From positions 124,001 to 188,000 of the forward strand of contig MCFL01000006.1 in NCBI GenBank assembly GCA_002102555.1: a stretch of DNA of 64,000 nt, given 5' to 3'. Made by a program: the position numbers and the translations under genes. The notes below the pieces were generated by a model. It was not told the DNA's origin, searched no databases, and was given only the letters and a program-made list of their open reading frames with translations. This document shows positions 49,306-59,512 of this stretch, piece after piece. How positions within the stretch are numbered: the stretch's first letter is position 1; every line of letters begins with the position of its first letter. This stretch comes from Catenaria anguillulae PL171 (lineage: Eukaryota; Blastocladiomycota; Blastocladiomycetes; Blastocladiales; Catenariaceae).

Positions 49306-49660
49306 CTGATCCATGTTCGCGTGTTCCTGATGTCCAAAGCAACCTTGCCAGTGGGTGGCTGTCGCATCCATGACCGCGCTCGGAAGTAACTTGATGCCGT
49401 CTGCAGTTACCAACCAGTCCAGGCAGTTGGGTGGTCAGTTTTGCTCCATGACCAATCGCATGACCACTCCAGTCTCGATGCCAAACTCTTCCATCCGCAA
49501 GGCCACTGCAGCGTCGATTTGCTCCCTTCTTGCCTGTGCCGACTCCGTTGCCACAATCTCAAGCAGTTGTTTTTTTTTCATGCACCAGGTCGTCATGTGA
49601 GGATTCCGTACCAATTGACCGCACCACTCAGTCGAGCGCATCATGTTCCTCAACAGACAA
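49306..49660 (-). mobile_element. LINE-X copy G (ORF2 fragment), left piece
   Basis: Collinear with copy D about 23320-23665: codes on the minus strand for part of ORF2 between endonuclease and RT, with frame breaks. It replaces the gypsy sequence right after its integrase region. The right piece is at 57356-57448, beyond a SINE-B and LINE-Y insertion (TSD ttcctcaacagacaa, 49646-49660 and 57341-57355). Confidence 0.85.
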
Positions 49661-50029
49661 TTTTTTTTAAAATTTTACCTCAGGACAATTGTACATATGG
49701 TGACAATCCATGAACAAATACACAACACAAACTTGAAGCTTGGAGGGACTTGGACTTGGGTCTTGTACTTAACACAGGCGGGAACACAGAGGGACACGCA
49801 GTGCTTGCCGAGAGGGGGCTCAGATTGAAGTTGAGCAGGCGGGATCCACCCCGGACGGCTTGGACCTGAAACAACTTGAATTTTAACTTGTGCTTGGCAA
49901 CCAAACCAAATCCACACACAAGCGAGTGGCAAGGACTATAGAAACACTATACCAGAATCGCCACCTGTGGGTTTTGAACCCACGACCTCCACAGTGGACG
50001 CCCGGCGCCTTAACCACTGGGCCACGACA
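49661..50029 (-). mobile_element. SINE-B, full head, split by LINE-Y
   Basis: tRNA-derived SINE inserted in LINE-X copy G. The minus-strand head has TGGCCCAGTGGTTAAGG (A-box region) and a perfect T arm GTGGG-TTCAAAA-CCCAC. The body matches the copy at 9968. The tail is TCCTGAGGTAAAATTTT plus A8. The last few bases of its head lie at 57336-57340 beyond the LINE-Y insertion. Only a tRNA-like region, not a functional tRNA gene. Confidence 0.83.
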
Positions 50030-50125
50030 AAAAACGCCGCCCTGCTAAGCCACGCCGCCGTTAAAATCACTCCCTGCATTGGATTCGCCAGCTCGCCAGC
50101 TTTTAAACGCACCTAAAATCACCCC

Positions 50126-51850
50126 ATGTCGACCACTGCCCCCCCTGGCGCTCCCGCTGGGGCTGGGCCCGCCGCCGATGACGATCAAATGAACGTCGAT
50201 CGGCAGGACGAACAACAAGAACAAGGGCGCCCGATCCGCACCTTGGCGCCGACCAAGTCCATCGACTTGTACGAAGCATACGCCCGCGCGGATGCCTTCC
50301 CTGGTGGCAATGCCACGAAGACCATGATGCAGCAGGTCATGTATGGCTTGGCGGACGCCACGTTCGCCATCAAGAAGGGCAACCCCAAAGTCGTTGTCCT
50401 GCGCACGCCAGTCAAGAGCGTGTGGGAAAAGCTGGTGGGGGAAGGGCTGCAGTTTCACGGAAAGGACGGCGCCAAAACGGTGCCTTTCAAGGACTACGCG
50501 CCGAAGTCAGCCAACCAAGACTCGCCTCTCGTGGACATCTTTGTCAAGAACGTGACCAAGAATATGTCCATCACGGCCGTGGGCAGCCAACTCGCTGCCC
50601 AGGTGGGTAAACCGGTTGAGGAACTGCTCGAAGGTTCCACCCGCCTCCGTGGTACGTACCGCAGCACGATCGTGTTCCGTGTGCGCTGCTGCCCCGAAAT
50701 CAACAACGTCATCCGCCGGGGGCACTTCTTCGTCATGGGCACCATGCTCAAGGTGCACCTCGACGGTAACAGCCCCGACTACGAAAAGGAGCGCAAGGCC
50801 ACCATCGGGCTCTACAACCTCCCCGCGGGCTCGACTGACCTCAGTCTATTCAACGAGCTTGCCCGCTTCGAATGCCCCACCCCCACGTCTGTCCAAGTCA
50901 TGCGACGCGGCCCCGAGCAGCGCCTGGTACGTGCGGCCGCAGTGATTTTCGATTCGCCGGACGCGCTTGAGGAAGCGCTAGCCTTACGCTTCAGCGGCAA
51001 GCTCAAGGACGCCAAATGGGCACCCATTAACGGCCGCGCCTGCTACGCCTGCGGCGAGACAGACCATGTCGTTGCCAAGTGCACTGGCATCAAACACCGC
51101 CCGCGCCCAGTGGCGGCGCCGAAGAAGGCAGATACGCAAAGGAGGATGGCAGGAGATGGCCGCGTACAGGAAGGGATGTCATTCGTGGATGCTGCCGGTG
51201 GCAACCGCCGGAATGCAGGGAATGGCGCGCAGCGCCAGCAGCAGGCCGCCTCGGAGACGCTGGATGCAGCGGTGACAAAGCTGGTGTCCATGTTGATGGA
51301 GCGCGGGATGCTGTTGCGGGCGCCGGAGCCGGAAGGGGACGCAAGGTTGAGCGAGGTTTTGAATGAGGTGCGTCAATACCGTGCCGAAGTCAACGAGCTG
51401 CGCACCGAGGTGCGCGAAAAGGATGCCGAAGTTGCTGAGCTGCGCATGGCGGTTGAGGCGAAGGATGCCGAGATTGCGGAGCTGCGTGCCAAGCTCGCCC
51501 GCCCTCAGGGCGGTCCTGGGCTCGTCGGCGTGAACATCATGGACTTGCCCTCCGATGATGATGACACGCAGGCCAACACATCCTTCATGGAAACTGCCAC
51601 CACAGACACTGCCACAACGCCGCCCACGACCACCACCACCCGGCATGCTCCACTCAACCAGGGCACCAAGCGCTCCGCCGGCGACGTCTCCAGCATCGTG
51701 GCTGATAAGCAGAGCGCCCAGCAACCGCGCACCGCCCCCACAGCTCCCGCCACCATACCCCTGCGCACCACCCGCACGCGGACCGCCGCCCTTGCCCCTA
51801 CTGCTGGTACAACCAGTGCCCCCGCCGCCTCCCCCTCCTCGCGTCAATGA
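50126..51850 (+). CDS. LINE-Y ORF1, gag-like RNA-binding protein
   Basis: 574 residues. A disordered Pro/Gly/Asp-rich start (MSTTAPPGAPAGAG), a globular domain (about 40-300; YRSTIVFRVRCCPEI, IGLYNLPAGS), a zinc knuckle CYACGETDHVVAKC near residues 307-321, a YxxA-type SFVDAAGG segment, a leucine-heptad coiled coil (AEVNELRTEVREKDAEVAEL, 415-465) and a Thr/Pro-rich tail. The knuckle-coiled coil order is reversed relative to vertebrate L1 ORF1 and is like gag-type ORF1s of I/Tad groups. Its stop overlaps the ORF2 start by ATGA. Confidence 0.87.
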   Translation: MSTTAPPGAPAGAGPAADDDQMNVDRQDEQQEQGRPIRTLAPTKSIDLYEAYARADAFPGGNATKTMMQQVMYGLADATFAIKKGNPKVVVLRTPVKSVWEKLVGEGLQFHGKDGAKTVPFKDYAPKSANQDSPLVDIFVKNVTKNMSITAVGSQLAAQVGKPVEELLEGSTRLRGTYRSTIVFRVRCCPEINNVIRRGHFFVMGTMLKVHLDGNSPDYEKERKATIGLYNLPAGSTDLSLFNELARFECPTPTSVQVMRRGPEQRLVRAAAVIFDSPDALEEALALRFSGKLKDAKWAPINGRACYACGETDHVVAKCTGIKHRPRPVAAPKKADTQRRMAGDGRVQEGMSFVDAAGGNRRNAGNGAQRQQQAASETLDAAVTKLVSMLMERGMLLRAPEPEGDARLSEVLNEVRQYRAEVNELRTEVREKDAEVAELRMAVEAKDAEIAELRAKLARPQGGPGLVGVNIMDLPSDDDDTQANTSFMETATTDTATTPPTTTTTRHAPLNQGTKRSAGDVSSIVADKQSAQQPRTAPTAPATIPLRTTRTRTAALAPTAGTTSAPAASPSSRQ

Positions 51851-54800
51851 ATAGGAGAGGCGCGACCGACCCCGCACGAATGCGCATGATGCCCCCAACT
51901 GATGCCAGCCCCAACATCACATTCTCCACCCTCAACGTGCGCGGCATTAGTGATACCACCAAAATGATCTCAGTGATGGCGTTCATGGCATTGCTTGAAG
52001 CCGATTTTGTTGTACTAACGGAAACGAAGCTTGCAGAGACGAAACGTGTCCAGTCGCGGATGGACTATGCCCTTTCTGATGAATGGAGGGCAGCATGGAC
52101 GCACGACAGCGAACGCCCGCAGGGCTCAGGAGTGGCCCTGTTGTACCGCCGCGACTTGCACCCACACATCGGCTTTACCTCGCGCTTCGCCGGACATGCC
52201 ATTCGCATCGACGTCAACCTCATTGGACTCTCCGCCGTCGCCGTATTTGGCGTGTACGTCCCACACGACGGCCCCACCAATGCCAAGCTCACAACCTGGC
52301 TCCGACGAGAACTCAACGATGCGCGCAGCAAGGGCTACCGCATCTTGCTAGGTGGCGATCTCAACCCAAACGCCCCAGGCGCGACCACACTCATCGACAT
52401 GGTTACACTCGAGATCGGTGCCGCGGACCTTGCCGCAGCGCACGGTTGCCTCACCGGCACACGTGGCGCGAACCGCCTTGATCTCTGGTTCGGGTGCGGG
52501 GAAACGCTCGCTGCTACAACTCGCGCCGCCGTGACTGCCCCAAACCTCCCAGCGCGCCACGGGACCGACCATTCAGCAGTGACCATCAGCACGGATTTTG
52601 GCCAGCAGCTCGATTGGGCCCAGTGGCACTGAGTCGCAGCGGCATTACAGCAAGCTCAAGTCCAGCACATCAACACTGCCGCCGCAAATGCTGACCAATG
52701 GAAAGCATACCGCCGCTCATCCGACACACGACTCGGTGCCGACGTTGGAGCCTGTCTTGCTGCTGGTAACATTGACGGTGCGTGGGCCTCCTATGCAAAC
52801 ACACTCCAAATGTCTGCAAAAGATGCTCTCCCCGTCAAGATGCGTTTTTCACAGCTCCTCGCCGACCCACGCGCCACGGACCCACTCACCAAGGCCATCG
52901 CATCCATCCGCCAATGGTCCAAGCGCCGCCGCCGTGGCCCGCCGCCTGCGACTGCCGCACAGCTCGCCGAAACTCACGGGTGCCGACCGCGGGCATTCTT
53001 CAACTGCGACCGGTCGTTTGCACGTGCAGCCCTGTACTTCCTGCGAGTCGCCCACGCCGAGCACCTTGACGTGCACCGCGCAGCCATGATCACGGCACGT
53101 ATCGACCAGCGCAACGAGGACTTCTTGAACAACCTGCCCTCGGTGGTCAACCGAGTCACCGAGCGGGGCCGCCCCGACAGCAACATTGCGTTCCACCTGC
53201 GTGACGACGGCGACAATGGCAAGCGCATCACGCGCGAGCCGCAGGACGTCAAAGACGGCATCGCCGCCGAGGTGGCCCAATGGTTCGACCAACAGGAGTA
53301 CGACCCTCTTGACGATTGGGAGACAGAGTTTGACGGGCGCGATGACTTGGATGGTGGCATGTGGGCTGGCTTGCCCGACCCAATGACAACTGCAGACGTA
53401 GACGCGGCCTACCGTGCTGTGGGGATAGACAAGGCACCCGGCCCGTCCAACATCACGTACCGCTTACTGCGCGATGCTGGCGACAGCTGCCGCCGGGCCC
53501 TCTTGGACATCTTCAACGCTATCCTCCGCCTGAGGAGGGTGCCGCAAGCCTGGAAGGAGGGGCTGATGGTGCTCGTACCCAAGTCGCCTGTGGGTTACGC
53601 AGGGTCTGCCAACGGGATGCGCCCGATCACGCTTCTGGAGTGCGCCAGCAAGCTGTTCATGAAAGTGTTGAATACCCGCATGTGCAAAGTGCTCACTGAC
53701 CACAACGTCCTCCTCGGCGCCCGTCACAGCGTCCTGCCCGGCACCAGCACCACACTCCCAATTGCAACACTTGCCGCTGCCATGTCACAAGCCCGCGCCC
53801 GGAAACAGCAACTTTGGGTGTACTTTGAGGACAAGTCCAAGGCGTTTGACACGGTCCCACACCACATCCTGCGCCTCGCCCTCAAGCGCCTCAAGATCCC
53901 AGCCGCGTTTGTCAAATTGTACTGCGACTCAATGCTCACCGGCCGCACCGCCCGCGTCGCGACTGAGTACGGCCCGACTGACCCAATCCGCATGCACCGT
54001 GGTATCCCCCAGGGCGCCGTCGAGTCGCCCCTCATGTGGATCATTTTTTACGACGTGCTGCTTGCCCGCATCAACCGCGAGTGCCCAGGGGTGACACTTT
54101 GCGCGCGGAAAGGCGAGTTCGGCAATCCAGAGCCGGCCCCGTCGTACATGACCCCGTACACAGCGCGCGGGGAAGTAGTGGACACGGCCAAGCTGGCGGC
54201 CATGGCGTTCGTCGATGACGCGGCATTCTTCGCGCCGAACCGTGCTGAGATGGAGCGTTTGGTTGCGATCGTGTCGTCATTCAACCGGGTCACGGCGGTC
54301 AAGGCAAATGCGTCCAAAGGCGCCATGCTCGTGCTCAACTGCGACGCCGAGAGGCGAGGTGAGCCGCTCACAGTTGGCGGTGAGGCAATCCCGTTTCTGG
54401 ACGAGCAACGGCCATTCAGGTACCTCGGTGTCTGGCTGTCAGCCAAGGACTGGCCACGGACGGCGCGCAACGCATTTGAGGCAGAGCTGGCCAAGGGTCT
54501 CGGGCTACTCAAGACCAAGGCGATTACGGGCAAGATGGCTGTGTACTTTGCTAATAATGTCATTTTCCCGGCGGCATTGTACCGCACGAGCAACTGCGTC
54601 CCGCCGCCCAGCGTGATTGACAAGTGGGACGCCAAGTTTCGGTCGTTAATTCGGCACAAGCTGGGCATCGACCGCACCACGTCGTCGGCTCTGATCCATC
54701 ACCCGGCGATCCACGACCTCGACTCGCTCGCCAACCTGATCTTGCGCCACCATGTCACGGAGCTTGCGGTCATGCTCAACGACGCCGGCCCCAACGGTAC

Positions 54801-56919
54801 GCCCGCTCGCGTTTGCCTTGGTCTCGCAGCTTGGGCACTCGCCATGCCCTGCTCGCCGCTCATGTACCCGCAGCCGATCCCGCCCTCGGCCACCCTGTGC
54901 TGGTTTGCCAATCTCATGCCACTCATGCACACCGCCAAGATCTCGATCAAGGACACCGAGGGCCAATTCGCGATTGCGCCTGGTGGTCACCATTCGCCGC
55001 TGTTCCTTGGTGAAGATTCCTCGCTTGCACATCGAGACCCAGCACTCATCCGCCAGCTGCGCATGCACGGCGTGTGGTTCTCCACCCAGGTCGCCTCGCC
55101 AACCGGCTGCCAAGCATCCATGCTCCATGTCGAACACCGGCTCAACGTCAAAACGTGGAAGCCCATCCACGACGCATTCCTCCGGCATGTGCGCAACCTC
55201 CAACGCCACCCAATCCGGGAGCTGCCGTGGCCACTCCCCGCCCCCGCCGCCGAGCCACTTCGCCCATGGCTGTACCCGACAACGGAACACTCGCTTGCGC
55301 GCTACCTTGTTGGCGGCGCCACTGCTCTTGCCACGCACAGCGACGGCACCATGCTCCCCTCGTTTGCGCCCGGGGTGCAAGTCACCATGTACACGGATGG
55401 GTCCGTACAAGACGCGCCCGAGGGTGGCGGTGGCCGCCCCATTGGAGCCGGTATTCACGCATTCGTCGGGAACGGGTTGGATGAAGCGTGGGAGCGCACC
55501 GAGATGGAACGCTGGCGCAGGATACGCGCCACGGACGAGGCCGAGAACGGAGCCATGATGGCGATTGGCGATGAGGATGAGGAGCGAGTTGCAGCCGTGG
55601 AAGAGGACGCGTACATGGTGTCGATGCGGCCGATGCAGGGCCTGGCGTCGTCTACGCGGCTGGAGCAATGGGCGGTACTCGGCGCCGTGTGTTTGGCTCC
55701 CGTGGGATCCGTCGTCACGATTCTCACGGACTCGATGTCGGTCGTGCGCGCCGCGAGGCGTGTGTTGGGAGCCCGCAAGGCACAGCTGCGCCCGTTGGTT
55801 CGCTCTGTTGGCTGCGTCGAGTGGGACACGATCAAGCTCGTTGTCCAAGAGCGGCGGCTCAAGGTCACATTGAGGTGGGTCAAGGGCCACGCGGGTGACG
55901 TCGGGAACGAGTCGGCGGACCGTTTGGCGAATGCAGGCGCGGCGTCCGATCTGCCACGTGCACAAGTCGACCCGGCCTTCGGCCGTGGGAAGCGGGTCCT
56001 CACCCATCAAGTTGCTTTTGATGGCGACACATTGAGCGCGGATCCGCGCAAGTTTATCAAGTACGCGTGGGATCGCCGCGTACACGCTTGGCTCGCCGCC
56101 AAGACCAGGGCCGCCGGCATCGACCTGTCGGATGTGGACGTGAGCGTCATGGCTGCTGTGCTTCACGCCGGCGGAAACAGCCGCGACCGCCGCACGTCGC
56201 GGATGCACAACAAGCTCGTCGCTTTCCGTTCCCGCTTTCTTGTGGGCAAGCTGCCGACCCGCGAGCGCAACCACGCATGGTGGCCACACAAGTTCCCCAG
56301 CCCACTCTGTCCCGCGTGCCACACTGTCGACAACAGCTCGCACTGGCTCGTCTGCCCTGCGACCCAGCCTGCCCTTGCCGCCGCTCGTACTCTCGCCGCC
56401 AGTGAGATAGAGCAAGCCCTCAACAAGCGCGGTGCCGGCCGCCCCGCCCAAGCCACCGAGTCCGTTCTGCTCGAGTGGTGGACGCCAACCATGCTCCCCC
56501 GCGTCCTTTCGGGCGCCATGTCCAACAACGAGCTCCAGGCCGTGCACCCGTTGCTCAAGACCCGTACCAAAGTCAAGAACATGCGGCGGTTCGCGGGTGG
56601 GATTGCCGCCATCATCGGCCACGCCCTCTGGTCCACAGTCTGGACGGACCACTGCCAACGCCTCGCCGACCTCGCGCCTGCACGCCGCAACGCCCTACCC
56701 GCCCAACGGGACCAGTTCGAGCGACGCGTCCGTGCCGAGCCGCGCCGCCCCCGCGCGACTATCGCCAACTGCCTGCAAGCAGGCTACTGTTCCCTCTGCC
56801 GCGAGAGCTTGCTCCTGCACGAGGCCGGCGCCTGCCCTGGCCTTGGTGGCGCCGACACGCGCTCTGACGCGGATGCCCGAGTGACCCGTGCCCTGCACGG
56901 AATGGATTCGATGTGGTGA
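51847..56919 (+). pseudogene. LINE-Y ORF2: endonuclease, reverse transcriptase, RNase H, one premature stop
   Basis: 1690 codons. APE endonuclease (about 20-260): LNVRGI, TETKLAE, GGDLNPN, GANRLDLWF, GTDHSAV. RT (about 480-840): NGMRPITLLECASKLF, FEDKSKAFDTV (motif A), GIPQGAVESPLMW (motif B), AFVDDAAFF (motif C, catalytic DD). RNase H: MYTDGS, RLEQWAVLGAV, LTDSMSV and KGHAGDVGNESADRLAN near 1181-1360, with all catalytic acids visible. CCHC-type module CPACHTVDNSSHWLVC near 1487. One TGA at 52630-52632, between endonuclease and RT, is the only break; both sides share the same frame with no stop between 52633 and 56917. The domain set and ORF length are those of Tad/I-like LINEs. Confidence 0.9.
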
Positions 56920-57355
56920 GTGGTGTGTGGTGGCACTGTGTGTGCGATTGATGAGTTTTTCTTTTTCTTTTTGTTCCTTCTTTTCTGTTTCCCCCTCCCA
57001 TGACGCTCCGCGTCCAAGTTGCCTTCTCCCCAATCTCTTCATTTCTTGACCCGATTGGTCCTTTTTACCTTTCACGCTCTTCCGTTTTGTTGGTTGACCA
57101 AGGTGCCGCCAGGCATGGGGGCGGGTGGGTTGTTTGTGTGTTGGTTCGAGAGTATGCGCGGCTTCACCCAAATCTTGTTTCGCGGGTGGTCCCATCCAAT
57201 CTTCTCCTTCGTCCTTACTCCTCATTTGTTCCCGTAATCACGTTTGCCGGCTTCTGTGTGCCCGTTTGTTCATATGGTTGCTATGGCCAGGCCTGGTTCA
57301 ATAAACTCTGCATTCTACACCACTGGGCCACGACAGCCCTTTCCTCAACAGACAA

Positions 57356-57448
57356 GTTCGTGGAAGGGTTGTCAAGCAAGCGTCGCAGCACACCAAGCGC
57401 CAATGCTGAATCCGTCTTGCTTTCCAGTGGCTTCAAAACAGATCCGTA
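57356..57448 (-). mobile_element. LINE-X copy G, right piece
   Basis: Continues the fragment at 49306-49660 (collinear with copy D 23666-23760, ACAAGTTCGTGGAAGGG) after the SINE-B/LINE-Y insertion. Confidence 0.82.
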
Positions 57449-57518
57449 TTAGTTGATGCAGGTTTACGTCGCGATTTTCCTATGCTGGCCCCAGTCCTTG
57501 CGCAAATTGTCATGATGA
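57449..57518 (+). mobile_element. LINE-Z fragment
   Basis: 70 bp nearly identical to 39034-39104 of the LINE-Z copy (GTTGATGCAGGTTTACG, CCAGTCCTTGCGCAAATTG), coding for VDAGLRRDFP-LAPVLAQIVM. Abruptly joined to LINE-X on the left, and lost on the right. Confidence 0.8.
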
Positions 57519-57650
57519 TGGACGCACGCCGTTCTCGCGCTAATAGCAAAATCTATGTAAAGCACCTCAAGCAAAGTCTTCAACACCTAGCCTTCCAACG
57601 AATTCCGCCAAACATGGCCACGCTTGCCAAGCCCCTGCCATGGGCAGCCC
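57519..57650. other. Unassigned 130 bp between LINE-Z and SINE-A
   Basis: Not similar to any other part of the window that I can see. An open plus frame (SRANSKIYVKHLKQSLQHLA) has no recognisable family. It may be a relic of the pre-insertion DNA or filler at a repair junction. Confidence 0.4.
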
Positions 57651-58156
57651 GCCAGTGGTTTTGGCATAGTGGCAACACTCCTGCCTTGCAAGGCGAAGGT
57701 TGTGGGTTCGAACCCCACCCAAGTCATCTGGTGCACATGTGGCTGCTTGGTCTCTGCTCCACATTGCCTCCTTCTGTCCCCTGGCCTTCCAGCCCCTGCA
57801 CCTGCATTGCTTTTTTTTTTTTTTTGTTAACCACGTTGCATGTATTTATAAAATCATATCAGATCTGAACACCCGAAGAGGAAGGGAAAGGGGGGAAAAT
57901 TCAAACAGACACTCAGAATACACCTGCCAGAGGCAGCAACAGGCACACAACACAATGGAAGGAGCGGTTGGCAACAGTGGGGGGAGAGGGGGGGAGGGGG
58001 AAGGAAGAATATGTAAGCCAATGGTGATAAGGGCAAGAAATCAAGGTGAGGGCAAAGGCAGCATCAAGAGTGCAGGTTGGGGGGGGGGTCGAGGCACGGG
58101 CCAATGACAATCGATGCAGGGGAGCGGGGGAAACAAGCAGTCCATGTGAGACATCC

Positions 58157-58159
<3 letters not shown>

Positions 58160-58193
<34 letters not shown>
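58160..58193 (+). repeat. 34-nt T homopolymer inside LINE-W
   Basis: An A34 tract in LINE-W sense, ~70 bp after the ORF2 stop. It is longer than any element poly(A) tail in the window. It could be the 3' end of one element abutting another, or an internal homopolymer. Confidence 0.95.
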
Positions 58194-58194
<1 letters not shown>

Positions 58195-58550
58195 TTGCGG
58201 TGGTTTTCATCTTCTCCAACGGAAGTTCAGAAGAGGGAGTGAGGCGGGCGGGGTGACTGTCGGGGGGCTAGGTTTGTGGCAGGGAGAGGACAGGAACAAA
58301 AGTCGTGTGGGGCCCAGACAAGCTGCGCACCACAACCCGGTTTACGAAACGTTTTGTTGATGGCTGGAGTCCGAATAGCGGTTGTGCCAGGCCTGGCATG
58401 GCACCAAGGTGATGCCAGAATGCCCACGGAAGCGGCCTGATGTCGTCTTGGGCAGCACCAAGGAGGGGTGGAGCACCAACAGCCAACTCGTGCGTGAAGT
58501 GGCATGCAATTTCAGCTGCAGACACAGGTGCCGTTACTTGATGTTGTTGT

Positions 58551-58902
58551 TTTTTTTTTTAAATACAAGCAGCCTATGTACTGAGGGAGATAGACCATTG
58601 ATACACAAAGACACAAGCTCATACACACAAACACACAACTCCTTGGACTTGGCACTTGGGTACTTGCTTGGGGCCTTGGACCTTTGGCTTGATTCCGGTC
58701 TTGTACAACCACCAACAGAGGGTGGGCAAAGCAAGAATGCAAGCAATGCAGGTGCAGGGGCCAGGAGGCCAGGGGACAGAAGGAGGCAATGTGGAGCAGA
58801 GACCAAGCAACCACATGTGCACCAGATGACTTGGGTGGGGTTCGAACCCACAACCTTCGCCTTGCAAGGCGGGAGTGTTGCCACTATGCCAAAACCACTG
58901 GC
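58551..58902 (-). mobile_element. SINE-A, full length, nested in LINE-W
   Basis: The TSD is tacttgatgttgttg(tt) (58535-58550 and 58903-58919). It is almost identical to the copies at 44657 and 59111 (AGATAGACC near the tail). Confidence 0.92.
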
Positions 58903-59110
58903 TACTTGATGTTGTTGTTGACCTTTGGTCGTGCATACTTGGCAGAGGCAATTGGTCGCGCCTCGGTTGTCTTGGCCCGGTGGAGCAATCGAGCCAACCT
59001 TCTCACACCGCGGCTTCCACACTGTGCACCAGACAAGCAACGAAACACTTGCCACAATCCGCGGGAGCTGGGATGCAAGCCCGGGGCCTGCACCTGCATT
59101 GCTTGCATTC

Positions 59111-59474
59111 TTTTTTTTTTTTTTTTTTTTTTTTTAATACAAGCAGCCTATGTACTGAGGGAGATAGACCATTGATACACAAAGACACAAGCTCATACAC
59201 GCAAACACACAACTCCTTGGACTTGGCACTTGGGTACTTGCTTGGGGCCTTGGACCTTTGGCTTGATTCCGGTCTTGTACAACCACCAACAGAGGGTGGG
59301 CAAAGCAAGAATGCAAGCAATGCAGGTGCAGGGGCTGGAAGGCCAGGGGACAGAAGGAGGCAATGTGGAGCAGAGACCAAGCAGCCACATGTGCACCAGA
59401 TGACTTGGGTGGGGTTCGAACCCACAACCTTCGCCTTGCAAGGGGGAGTGTTGCCACTATGCCAAAACCACTGG
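59111..59474 (-). mobile_element. SINE-A, full length, nested in another SINE-A
   Basis: The TSD is cattgcttgcattctt at 59097-59112 and, with one change, cattccttgcattctt at 59475-59490. It inserted into the opposite-strand SINE-A. A two-base deletion in the head (AAGGGGGAG for AAGGCGGGAG) affects the tRNA-like anticodon arm. Confidence 0.9.
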
Positions 59475-59512
59475 CATTCCTTGCATTCTTGCTTTGCCCA
59501 CCCTCTGTTGGT

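Larger units (their letters stand above)
50030..57318 (+). mobile_element. LINE-Y, full-length Tad/I-like non-LTR retrotransposon
   Basis: 7.29 kb bounded by accactgggccacgaca (50013-50029 and 57319-57335), so both ends are present. 5' UTR ~95 bp, ORF1 (50126-51850), ORF2 (51847-56919), 3' UTR ~400 bp ending CAATAAACTCTGCATTCTA without a poly(A) tail. It is GC-richer than neighbours. ORF1 is open; ORF2 has a single in-frame TGA. It is the best-preserved autonomous-type element here, and appears to be recent because the duplication is exact. Confidence 0.92.
57811..59086 (-). mobile_element. LINE-W, 5'-truncated, inserted in SINE-A
   Basis: TSD cctgcacctgcattgc (57795-57810 and 59087-59102). 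Poly(A) end at 57811-57824 (minus). A long 3' UTR (to ~58265) with G/C-rich runs and an A34 tract, then the ORF2 C-terminus read on the minus strand on both sides of a nested SINE-A: PRIVASVSLLVWCTVWKPRC, then AEIACHFTHELAVGAPPLLG and RFVNRVVVRSLSGPHTTFVP. It aligns with the LINE-X and LINE-Z C-termini but is the most diverged of the three. Confidence 0.82.

Noticed and set aside
52630-52632. In-frame TGA in LINE-Y ORF2 as a recoding or selenocysteine signal
   Set aside because: No stem-loop or sequence context supports recoding, and other LINEs here show ordinary nonsense changes. A simple premature stop is the plain reading.
57519-57650. Open frame SRANSKIYVKHLKQSLQHLA as a host exon
   Set aside because: Only about 130 bp, without splice sites or similarity that I recognise, and surrounded by element fragments. 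Recorded as unassigned.
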